Shown piece by piece: positions 1 to 5,346 of a stretch of 6,199 nt of DNA. The position numbers and the translations under genes are program-made. Location of the stretch: positions 1-6,199 of the forward strand of contig NZ_JOJM01000140.1 of the NCBI RefSeq assembly GCF_000720325.1. The letters are read 5' to 3'. Under the pieces are notes generated by a model, which saw only the letters and a program-made list of their open reading frames with translations, did no database searches and was not told where the DNA came from. The DNA comes from Streptomyces sp. NRRL B-1347 (GTDB taxonomy: Bacteria; Actinomycetota; Actinomycetes; Streptomycetales; Streptomycetaceae). The number at the start of each line of letters is the position of its first letter. Positions within the stretch are counted from its first letter, which is position 1.

Positions 1-98
1 TAGGCCCGGACCATCCCGTACGACACCTCGACCGCACCGTGCTCGTCAACGAGCCGGTCAAAGATCCGCTTCACCGTGTGCCGCTGCTTGGGCGGCGC
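1..98 (-). mobile_element. istA: IS21-family transposase IstA, internal fragment
   Basis: Read on the minus strand, this stretch is one open frame that encodes the IstA-like segment APPKQRHTVKRIFDRL followed by VDEHGAVEVSYGMVRA. That pattern (Lys-Gln-Arg-His-Thr, then Arg-Leu-Val-x-Glu-His, then Val-Ser-Tyr-x-x-Val-Arg) is familiar from the part of IS21 IstA that lies before the DDE catalytic domain. IstA is the transposase of a two-gene element and works with the ATPase IstB. The frame runs out of the window on the left, so the catalytic part could lie there. The N-terminal helix-turn-helix part is missing: at about base 95-100 the similarity stops and ligase sequence on the other strand begins. 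No terminal inverted repeat or target duplication is visible. The family assignment rests on recalled sequence patterns. Confidence 0.72.
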
Positions 99-828
99 CG
101 GTCCCACCGGGACATCACCCCGGCCTGGATGGATCTGGCCGTCCCGGCGATGGCTCTGCCGCCGGGCAGCGTGCTCGATGGGGAGATCTGTATCTGGAAC
201 GGCGGCGCGCTCGACTTCGGCGCGGTCCAGGCCCGCGGCGCCTCTACACCCGCCCGGGCCCGGGAGCTGGCCTCCAGGCTCCCGGCCTCCTACCATCTGG
301 GATCTGCTCAACCACCCCCTGCTGGGGGACATCCGCCCCCGTCCGTACACCGAACGGCGCGGCCTGCTGCTCGATCTCGTGGCCGCGTACGGGGTCGGCC
401 CGCCCCTGCAGGTGGTGCCTGCCACCGACGACTACGACACCGCGCTGCTCTGGTACGAGGCTCTGGTGGAACAGGGCCTGGAGGGCTTGGTCGCGAAGCG
501 CGGCTCGGATCCCTACCGTGCCGGGCGGTCGTGGGTGAAGGTCCGTCATGCGGATGTCGTCGACGGTGTGGTCGTGGGCTACACCGGCCCCGCAGCGCGG
601 CCGCGCACGGTCGTGGTGCGCCTGCCCGATGCCCGCCTGGCCCTCTCCCAGACGCTGCCCGGGCCGCTGGCTGCGGCCCTCGGCATCCACCTGCGCGGGC
701 TCGGCCCCGGCGCCAGCGCCCGCCTCCCGACCGGCGAGCCCTACACCGCCGTCGATGCGGGCCCGCTCGTCGAGGTGGCGGCCGGCACCACCCGCCATCA
801 GACCGTCACCGTCACCCGGCTGCACTGA
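99..828 (+). pseudogene. ATP-dependent DNA ligase (LigD-ligase-domain/LigC type), 5'-truncated and frameshifted
   Basis: This is a remnant of a stand-alone ATP-dependent DNA ligase, an enzyme that seals nicks through a lysine-AMP intermediate. The first part (frame 3) reads RDITPAW, then VLDGEICIW at 171-197, which is nucleotidyltransferase motif III, then LASRLPASYHL. After about base 296 the protein continues in frame 1 with WDLLNHPLLGDIRPRPYTER. Motif IV EGLVAK lies at 481-498 and motif V SWVKVR at 529-546. The OB-fold-like end finishes with VTVTRLH at the TGA 826-828. A 1-base insertion or 2-base deletion at about 294-298 explains the frame change. The N-terminal third, including the catalytic Lys-x-Asp-Gly motif I, is absent because the gene is joined to an istA fragment. 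The copy cannot make an active ligase. Its last 17 bases overlap the end of the convergent regulator gene. Confidence 0.85.
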
Positions 829-1744
829 CTCCCATCTCCCAGTCGGCCAGGCGGGGGCCCTCGTCCACGGTGTAGCCCGGGTGGTCGGGCTCCACCCGGT
901 CCAGCCGGAACTCTGGATGCTCGTGCCGCACCGGGCCGGACAGCAGGGAGAGGAGCAAGCCCATGTCGATACCGGCACCTCGGCGTGCGTGGGCCCTGGC
1001 CTCGGCGAGGCGCCTATGGCCGCGAGGGGCTAGCGGCCGGAGGTACAGCGGCCCCTCCGCCTTGATCGCAACGTCGCCGTGGCGCGCGTAGAGGCGGTCC
1101 AGGTCGCGGACGGCCCGCTGGCGCTGCCGCTGGACCAGGACCTCGTGCACCTCGTTGAGGCCCGCGTCCTCCTGCTTCTCAAAGCGCCACGCCCGGCTCC
1201 AGGCGTCCTCCCACGCCTTCTGGTCCTCGGCAGGCACCTCGCAGGCCCGCAGGAACGCCTGGAACTGCCGGAGGCTGTGCGGCACGGTCTGCCTGTTCAC
1301 GATGCGATGCGCGGAACTGCGCGGCAGCGCGCCGAAGCCGCCCGCCCGTTCCTCCATGGTCCGCAGCGACGGAGCTCCCGCCTCCTCGTAGAGGTCCCGC
1401 AGTGCCGCGCTGAGGTCGGCGAAGTCGCGGACCAGCGCGGGGGCCGGCGCGGGTGGGCGGCTGTGCGGTGCGGCGGCGCGGACCTGCTCACGCCTGGCCT
1501 TGCGCCACAGCCTGCGGGCCTGCTCCGGGGAGCCGTCGCACCCGCGGGCGTAGGCGAGGACCGCCACGATCTGGGGCACCGAGTCGCCGGAGGCGACGCG
1601 CTGCAGGGTCGTGGCGTGCAGGCCCGCGCGTTCCGCCAGCTTCCGGTAGGTCAGACCGGCGTGCGCGCGCAGGTCCCGCAGCCACTGCGCGAGTTCGTGC
1701 AGCGCCGCGTTGTCGGTGGTGATCTCTTTCTCGGCTCGTCCCAT
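812..1744 (-). CDS. XRE-family DNA-binding regulator with two HTH-like domains
   Basis: This 310-residue cytoplasmic protein is probably a transcriptional regulator. Residues about 16-75 form a Cro/C1-type helix-turn-helix domain, with LRAHAGLTYRKLAERAGLHA followed by TTLQRVASGDSVP as the recognition part. Residues about 108-175 look like a second, diverged copy of the same fold (LSAALRDLYEEAG, then SLRTMEERAG, then SSAHRIVNRQTVP). Residues 190-310 are charged and match nothing I recognise. An Ala/Pro linker (about 89-104) joins the two HTH units. The ATG at 1744 is preceded by GAGG five bases upstream, and that site overlaps the TGA of the membrane-protein gene before it. The two genes are 10 bases apart and probably translationally coupled. 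The 3' end overlaps the ligase remnant by 17 bases. Codon use is normal for the genome and no frame damage is seen. The target is unknown; autoregulation of this operon is an inference. Confidence 0.88.
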   Translation of the reverse strand: MGRAEKEITTDNAALHELAQWLRDLRAHAGLTYRKLAERAGLHATTLQRVASGDSVPQIVAVLAYARGCDGSPEQARRLWRKARREQVRAAAPHSRPPAPAPALVRDFADLSAALRDLYEEAGAPSLRTMEERAGGFGALPRSSAHRIVNRQTVPHSLRQFQAFLRACEVPAEDQKAWEDAWSRAWRFEKQEDAGLNEVHEVLVQRQRQRAVRDLDRLYARHGDVAIKAEGPLYLRPLAPRGHRRLAEARAHARRGAGIDMGLLLSLLSGPVRHEHPEFRLDRVEPDHPGYTVDEGPRLADWEMGVSAAG

Positions 1745-1754
1745 GACCGCCGCC

Positions 1755-2021
1755 TCAGGCCGCCGTCAGGGCGGCCTTCAGCGCCGCCCTGAGACTGGGG
1801 AGGGACAAGCGGGTGCTGAGGGTGATGGTGGCTCCGGCGACGAGTCCGGCACCGGCGAGCAGCCACAGGACTTCGAGACCGGGCACCCCGGCGAAGGCGA
1901 CGAGGACCGCGGCGACGACGACCACCACGATGATGACGACGGCTTCGGTCCCGGTGAGGCGACGGCCACCGGGGAACGGGTGCTCCACACAGGAACTGAT
2001 AGGGGAATGGTGTCTGGGCAT
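1755..2021 (-). CDS. Small two-helix membrane protein of unknown function
   Basis: This 88-residue protein starts at the ATG at 2021 and is preceded by a good ribosome-binding site (GGAG, five bases upstream). Longer readings that start further upstream lack such a site and have poor codon use. Residues 27-44 (AVVIIVVVVVAAVLVAF region) and 51-69 (VLWLLAGAGLVAGATITL region) are two clear transmembrane helices joined by a short Gly-Pro turn. The N-terminus is polar with a His pair and Arg-Arg. The C-terminus (RLSLPSLRAALKAALTAA) could be an amphipathic helix. There is no cleavable signal peptide. It is the first gene of a two-gene operon with the XRE-type regulator. The family is not recognised, and a role as a membrane partner or sensor for the regulator is only suggested by the coupling. 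Confidence 0.75.
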   Translation of the reverse strand: MPRHHSPISSCVEHPFPGGRRLTGTEAVVIIVVVVVAAVLVAFAGVPGLEVLWLLAGAGLVAGATITLSTRLSLPSLRAALKAALTAA

Positions 2022-2396
2022 GAGCTCTCCTGACCGAGTCGGTCCGGCAGCCTGGAAAGCCACCGGACACTGCTTCTGGCTCCAATTGGGTGCACCCACA
2101 GGGCGGTTGCCGCCGCCCTCGGCGTGGTGCGTGGACAAGATGGTGGCACCCCTTGGCCCCGCGATAGGAACGACAGGGCTGTACCCAGCGGTTTTGATGC
2201 GCGGCTGTCCGCGTCCGCCCGCGCACAAATGCGCGTTACTGCGCGGAACGCGGTGATGACCGTGAAGAGGACCCGCGTGGCCGACCTCGAAGTTGTCCTA
2301 CGGGCAGGTTGCTGTCCGTGAGCGGTGGTAGTCCTCATTGATGCGCCGCTGCCCCAATCGCGGTTGCGCGCCGCACGCGCGGCTGCCACCATCCGC
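2022..2396. other. Non-coding stretch upstream of the membrane protein/regulator operon
   Basis: I see no convincing gene here. The open frames that cross it have poor third-position bias and no ribosome-binding sites. It should hold the promoter of the minus-strand operon, but no clear -35/-10 pair is visible upstream of 2021. It does contain the overlapping palindromes at 2082-2098, a short hairpin (7-bp stem, arms 2100-2106 and 2113-2119) and the first copy of a 14-bp direct repeat (2072-2085). The base composition is a little less GC-rich than the coding parts. Confidence 0.5.
2082..2098. promoter_or_regulatory. Overlapping palindromes, candidate operator upstream of the membrane protein/regulator operon
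   Basis: CCAATTGG (2082-2089) overlaps the perfect 12-bp palindrome TGGGTGCACCCA (2087-2098). They lie 60-77 bases upstream of the minus-strand start at 2021, a suitable place for an operator of the XRE-type regulator encoded in that operon. No binding specificity can be read from the protein. Confidence 0.3.
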
Positions 2397-2450
2397 GCGT
2401 ACGCGTCGTACAAGTTGTATGACGCGGCGTCGTCGTACGACTCGTACGAC
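2397..2450. repeat. 9-bp phased array of tcGTACgac-like units, candidate operator or iteron cluster
   Basis: Cut into 9-mers from 2397, the sequence reads GCGTACGCG, TCGTACAAG, TTGTATGAC, GCGGCGTCG, TCGTACGAC, TCGTACGAC. GTAC or GTAT therefore recurs at 2399, 2408, 2417, 2435 and 2444, always in the same 9-bp phase with one skipped unit. Nested in it is a 23-bp palindrome (2403-2425, arms of 11 bp around a central G, one mismatch) and two identical TCGTACGAC copies (2433-2450). A protein dimer or multimer binding in tandem would fit. GntR-type repressors of actinobacterial mobile elements and plasmid iterons are two possible explanations. No adjacent intact gene identifies the ligand. Confidence 0.55.
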
Positions 2451-2528
2451 TCGGCAGACCCTGATGGCTTCTGGCTCCAACCGCTGATCAGCAGGGACTT
2501 CGAGTACCGCGTTGCCGCGCGGACTCAC

Positions 2529-2566
2529 CGAAGGCCGACACCGTCCTGGGGTGGTGTCGGCCTTCG
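2529..2566. terminator. Strong hairpin, likely terminator (14-bp stem)
   Basis: CGAAGGCCGACACC (2529-2542) pairs perfectly with GGTGTCGGCCTTCG (2553-2566) around a 10-base loop. No T-run follows on either strand, which is common for Streptomyces terminators. On the minus strand it lies about 20 bases beyond a stop codon at 2586-2588 that ends a coding-like fragment (LVTCVNNR). It could equally stop plus-strand transcription from the array region. Confidence 0.72.
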
Positions 2567-3059
2567 CGCTGTCTGCGCTGCCCGGTCAGCGGTTGTTGAC
2601 GCAGGTGACCAGCCCGGCCCGGCGACCACCAGCCGCTGTTCGCGGCCCCTGCGGAACTCGGCGAGCCGGGCCCGGTCGGTGTACTCCGCCGTCGCCTGCG
2701 CTGCTCGCGTCCTCCCGGACCGCGAGTTCGCCCACTTCATCACCGTCCTCGACGAGGTGCTCACGAAGAACGCCGTGCGCGGGGACGGCCCAGGCGCCTC
2801 CTACGCGGGCCGGAAGACTGGTGTGTGCGAGCCTGGCCTTCCCCACGCACGCGTTGGCGGCGGACCGTGCGACGCCTGCGCCGCGACCCCTCCCACCAAG
2901 CGCTCGCCGCGCACCAGGCCGTCACACCTCCCAGTCGCGTCGATCCGTTGATCGCGGGCGCCGTCCCAGTGGCCGTGGCAGACGAGACACCTCGGACGCC
3001 CCATAGCCGTTGGGGGCCGTGCCTGCGTCCGCAGCGAACCCGCACCGCGCACCCCAGAG
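2567..3059. other. Decayed region with short coding-like fragments on both strands
   Basis: No intact gene is present. Three short stretches keep the strong third-position G/C of real genes but are cut off by frame changes. On the plus strand at about 2709-2789, one reads VLPDREFAHFITVLDEVLTK. On the minus strand at about 2610-2690, one reads EYTDRARLAEFRRGREQRLV, with a possible end LVTCVNNR at 2586 after a frame change. On the minus strand at about 2895-3005, another reads PRCLVCHGHWDGARDQRID, then TGRCDG, which resembles half a zinc ribbon. I cannot assign any of these to a named family. Together they look like pieces of dead genes. Confidence 0.4.
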
Positions 3060-3250
3060 CAGGTCCTCCCAGGTCCGGCCGGCCATCGGCCCTGGAGCAC
3101 GGCGGCGAACCCGGACGGCTCCCGGCCGCCCCCCCTGCATGGCCCGGGCCCGGCGGCACGGGGCCGGGCCTCGTTCTGCCCACGCTGCTCGGCGGCTTCG
3201 CGGGCCTGGTGCAGCGCGACGCGGGCGAGGCCGACGTCGCTGCGGCGCGG
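3060..3250 (-). pseudogene. DciA/DUF721-like protein, decayed internal fragment
   Basis: Minus-strand pieces match the N-terminal half of actinobacterial DUF721 (DciA-like) proteins. SDVGLARVALHQAREAAEQR lies at about 3241-3185, where intact members read SGVDLARVAL. After a frame change come REPSGFAAVLQG at about 3122-3088 and, after a further single-base loss, MAGRTWED at 3086-3063. Similarity ends there and the C-terminal domain is missing. DciA proteins assist loading of the replicative helicase in bacteria that lack DnaC. Streptomyces genomes also carry DUF721 paralogues of unknown role. With at least two frame changes and no C-terminus, this copy is dead. It shares the 16-mer GCAGCGCGACGCGGGC (3211-3226, plus-strand reading) with the similar remnant at the right edge of the window. 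Confidence 0.6.
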
Positions 3251-3539
3251 TCCTCTTCGCGTGGGCCCGGCGCACTACGGCGGCCGCGATGACCGGGCCT
3301 ACCTGGGTGCCTTCCGCCTTCCGGTGCACCACTTCGTGCGTGCACCGGAAGGCGTGCACGTCGGCAATGCCGGATCGGCGGCAGTCGGCTCGGGTGCCCG
3401 CACTACGCCGAGCTCCAGGCTCCGGGTTGGTTCCGCCGAGAGGGCTCAACTGCGGGCGCGGTGACCGCATTCGGACTGAGGAAGGACCTTGTTGTCCTTG
3501 CCGAGGGGCGAGTCTGCGAGTCCGGCTCCTGACCAGTAG
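3251..3539. other. Stretch without an identifiable gene
   Basis: Open frames run through on both strands with partial third-position bias (for example the minus-strand HAFRCTHEVVHRKAEG at about 3360-3310), but none has a start with a ribosome-binding site or a family I recognise. The part around 3315-3354 is dominated by a long perfect inverted repeat. A small imperfect hairpin (AAGGAC / GTCCTT) lies near 3482-3498. I see nothing else. Confidence 0.4.
3315..3354. repeat. 15-bp perfect inverted repeat, hairpin
   Basis: CGCCTTCCGGTGCAC (3315-3329) is the exact reverse complement of 3340-3354. The 10-base spacer can itself fold (CAC-TTC-GTG), so an RNA hairpin of about 18 bp with one bulged base is possible. 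It may be an orphan terminator or a palindromic protein-binding or recombination site. There is no T-run and no intact gene end beside it. Confidence 0.6.
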
Positions 3540-3776
3540 ACCGCGACTGACGCCCGCTGGGATCCCGCCGAGACCGTCCAGGCCCTGCTGGCGGAAGAGG
3601 CCGCCGGCCGCGACGCGGCCAACCTCCGCACCCGCCGCGCCCGCGCTGCCTTCCCGCCCGGCAAGACTTTCCACATCTGGAACGAGGAGGCGTCCTCGAT
3701 CCCGGTCCCGACGCTGCGCAGTAGCCCCGCTGGGGCGATGCCGCTGAGGCGCGGCGAGCTTGCGTCGGCGGGTTAG
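3540..3776 (+). pseudogene. istB: IS21-family helper ATPase IstB, N-terminal fragment
   Basis: The frame from 3540 reads TATDARWDPAETVQALLAEE, then GRDAANLRTRRARAAFPPGK, TFHIWNEEASSIPVPTLR, and stops at TAG 3774-3776. This is the characteristic N-terminal region of actinobacterial IstB-like ATPases (Leu-Ala-Glu-Glu-x-x-Gly-Arg-Asp, then Phe-Pro-x-Gly-Lys-Thr-Phe, then Ser-Ser-Ile-Pro-x-Pro-Thr). Similarity ends at about 3719. The Walker A and B motifs and the rest of the AAA+ domain are gone, and the last 19 residues are unrelated. A stop at 3537-3539 in the same frame separates the fragment from any start codon. No istA lies upstream in this orientation, so this is a deletion remnant that does not pair with the minus-strand istA piece at the left edge. 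Confidence 0.7.
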
Positions 3777-3800
3777 CAACCTCTGCGTCCTGAAAGTGCG

Positions 3801-3830
3801 TTGACGTCACATTTACCTCAATGGTCATGT
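3801..3830 (+). promoter_or_regulatory. Possible promoter of the secreted nuclease gene
   Basis: TTGACG at 3801-3806 is a good -35 element. TCATGT at 3825-3830, 18 bases later, is a weak -10. Transcription would begin near 3837 and give a leader of about 50 bases before the ATG at 3886. The -35 overlaps the perfect palindrome TGACGTCA (3802-3809), which could bind a regulator. Confidence 0.35.
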
Positions 3831-3885
3831 GGTGCCTGTCCTTCACCACGGTCGGTGGCAGCCGACCACAACCTTGCGGGAACAG

Positions 3886-5304
3886 ATGCTGAGATCACCT
3901 GATACGACACGGTTCCGTGGACGGTGGGCAGTGGCTTCGGCCGCTGCCTCGCTGGTATTCGTGGCTCTCCCAGCTTCCTCCCAGGCGCTTGAGCCTGACA
4001 ACGATTTGCAAGTCGTCTCCTCTGTAGGCCCGGTTGGCGCCCCTATGCCTACCGCGAAGAGTCTGCAGGAAAGCGAGGCCGCGGCGCGCACCGCCAAGAT
4101 GGATGCGACAGGCCTGCTGCAGCCTCGTGCGGCTTTGGAAACGGTCGGGCCCGCCGGCCGGTACGCACCCAAGTCGAGCGCTGCGTCGGCAACGGCTCCG
4201 GCGACTGCGTTCAAGAGCCAGGCTCGGCAGGCGGCGGCCCCTTACCCGGACCCGCCGCGCACCATGTCTGCCAAGGAATGCCTCAAGGGCCTGGGGTCCA
4301 CCAAGAAGTTCTACATAAAGTCCCGCTTCGCGGTCTGCTCCGGCGCTTCTTTCAACCAGGTGTGGTTCATAAATAACCGGCCATCAGGAGAGAGCCGGAT
4401 TAACTTCATAGCGGTGGGTACCATCGCTAAGGGCAGTCGGACGGTGAAAATTCGCCACCACTACCTGTTCGAGAAAACCGGGAGGACCGGGGCGCTCGGC
4501 ATGATCCTCACGCCGAAGGCCACCGTGCCGCAGAAGTGGCCGGCCAGTGCCCGGATCAGTGAGGGCGGAGCCGTACCTGGCGGTCGCAGCTGGGCGAGCC
4601 TGGCCGCGGAGTCCGACCCTGGCTTCACCCGTACCCTGACCGGAAAGGCCGGTACAGGGTCTGGCCGCGATGATGCGCTCTTTGCAGTCTTCCAGCCCAA
4701 GCTGAAGCTGACGGTGACCGGAGGCTGGAAGATGACAGGGCCCCGGGAGGGCCAACCGTTCTTCCTGGCCCCGCGCTGGGACAAGGCGAAGTACCTGGCC
4801 GGGTCCACGGCGAACGGCGGCGCCACGTTCAGCTACGCGGTCCACATGCCCTTCAGCACCAAGGCCGGAGCGCCCGAGAGAGCTGCGGCTCAGCACATCA
4901 AGGACGCCTACACCAAACCCGAGAAGACGGAACCAAAAAACACCAGGAAGGACATTCCTGGCCGTACCGCCGGGAAGCCCTTGACCCGCCTCTACCACGA
5001 CCAGAAACGCCGGGAAGACAACCGGAATGAGGCAATCAAGGCGTGCAAGCACAAATGGGGCCCCAACTACTCAGAGGGCGGGAAGAAACAGTGCGACGAG
5101 TTCCCCTTCTCCACCACCTATGAAGGCGCTGCACAGGCACTGAGGAAGTACGACCCGCAGGGCAGGGCCCCCAAGAAGAACTTCTCCGCCAGGCCGATCC
5201 CCAAGGACGATAACGAGGCCGGTGGCCGGATCATGAGCGGCTTCTACTCCAAAAACCGCATTATCGACGGCACCGACGACGGGTTCCTGATAAAGGTGTC
5301 CTGA
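3886..5304 (+). CDS. Secreted nuclease with C-terminal NucA/NucB (DNA-entry nuclease) domain
   Basis: This 472-residue exported protein is probably an extracellular DNase. The ATG at 3886 gives a classic signal peptide: basic start (RFRGRW), hydrophobic core at about residues 15-30, and likely cleavage after Ser-Gln-Ala34. A GTG at 3829 is in frame but would bury the signal peptide and lies inside the probable -10. Residues 35-125 are Ala/Pro/Ser-rich. Residues about 130-323 form a beta-rich domain I do not recognise, with Cys132 and Cys151 as a likely disulfide. A Lys/Pro-rich linker leads to the nuclease domain (about 365-472). It carries RLYHDQ, Cys387, then C-D-E-F-P-F-S-T-T-Y-E-G-A with Cys403, Asp404 and Glu405, and the K-D-D-N-E-A-G-G motif with Asn443. 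These are hallmarks of the NucA/NucB family. Bacillus members are only about 110-150 residues, so the N-terminal part is an addition. The C-terminal 135 or so residues are basic. A hairpin follows nine bases after the stop. Confidence 0.87.
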   Translation: MLRSPDTTRFRGRWAVASAAASLVFVALPASSQALEPDNDLQVVSSVGPVGAPMPTAKSLQESEAAARTAKMDATGLLQPRAALETVGPAGRYAPKSSAASATAPATAFKSQARQAAAPYPDPPRTMSAKECLKGLGSTKKFYIKSRFAVCSGASFNQVWFINNRPSGESRINFIAVGTIAKGSRTVKIRHHYLFEKTGRTGALGMILTPKATVPQKWPASARISEGGAVPGGRSWASLAAESDPGFTRTLTGKAGTGSGRDDALFAVFQPKLKLTVTGGWKMTGPREGQPFFLAPRWDKAKYLAGSTANGGATFSYAVHMPFSTKAGAPERAAAQHIKDAYTKPEKTEPKNTRKDIPGRTAGKPLTRLYHDQKRREDNRNEAIKACKHKWGPNYSEGGKKQCDEFPFSTTYEGAAQALRKYDPQGRAPKKNFSARPIPKDDNEAGGRIMSGFYSKNRIIDGTDDGFLIKVS

Positions 5305-5313
5305 CCTGCACGC

Positions 5314-5341
5314 CCTGTGGGCGGACACCTCCGCCCACAGG
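5314..5341. terminator. Bidirectional terminator hairpin between convergent genes
   Basis: CCTGTGGGCGG (5314-5324) pairs perfectly with CCGCCCACAGG (5331-5341) around the loop ACACCT. It lies nine bases after the nuclease stop and five bases beyond the minus-strand stop of the acidic protein, so it can terminate both transcripts. There is no T-run. Confidence 0.8.
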
Positions 5342-5346
5342 AGCAG

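Larger units (their letters stand above)
2072..2480. repeat. 14-bp direct repeat pair (GCTTCTGGCTCCAA)
   Basis: The 14-mer GCTTCTGGCTCCAA occurs at 2072-2085 and again at 2467-2480 in the same orientation, with about 380 bases between. The copies differ immediately on both sides. The pair brackets the non-coding region that carries the 9-bp phased array. It may be chance, a duplicated regulator site, or an old recombination scar. Confidence 0.45.

Noticed and set aside
244..978. Long open frame on the minus strand opposite the ligase remnant
   Set aside because: The plus strand carries clear ligase motifs, so this frame is a by-product of high GC content.
1079..1792. Long open frame on the plus strand opposite the regulator
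   Set aside because: It mirrors the regulator's strongly biased codons, has no ribosome-binding site and no family resemblance.
2397..2450. CRISPR-like repeat
   Set aside because: Units are 9 bp with no unique spacers and no cas genes are present.
2298..2528. 76-codon minus-strand frame rich in Arg and Val
   Set aside because: Its composition comes from reading the 9-bp array. It has no ribosome-binding site and poor codon use.
2460..2530. tRNA or tmRNA attachment-site remnant
   Set aside because: No T-loop sequence (GGTTCGAATCC-like) or cloverleaf pairing could be found.
2325..2951. 208-codon open frame on the plus strand
   Set aside because: It crosses the 9-bp array and a strong terminator hairpin, and only a short inner stretch has coding bias.
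2922..3779. 285-codon open frame on the minus strand
   Set aside because: It passes through pieces of the DciA-like remnant only in part and opposite the istB fragment. It is basic, low-complexity and lacks a ribosome-binding site. The recognisable pieces need frame changes.
3829..3885. Upstream GTG start for the nuclease
   Set aside because: It would place 19 polar residues before the signal peptide and lies within the probable -10 element; the ATG at 3886 gives a textbook signal sequence.
4633..4660. Inverted repeat ACCCTG-ACCGG / CCGGT-A-CAGGGT
   Set aside because: It lies inside a well-supported coding sequence and is imperfect; no regulatory role is needed to explain it.
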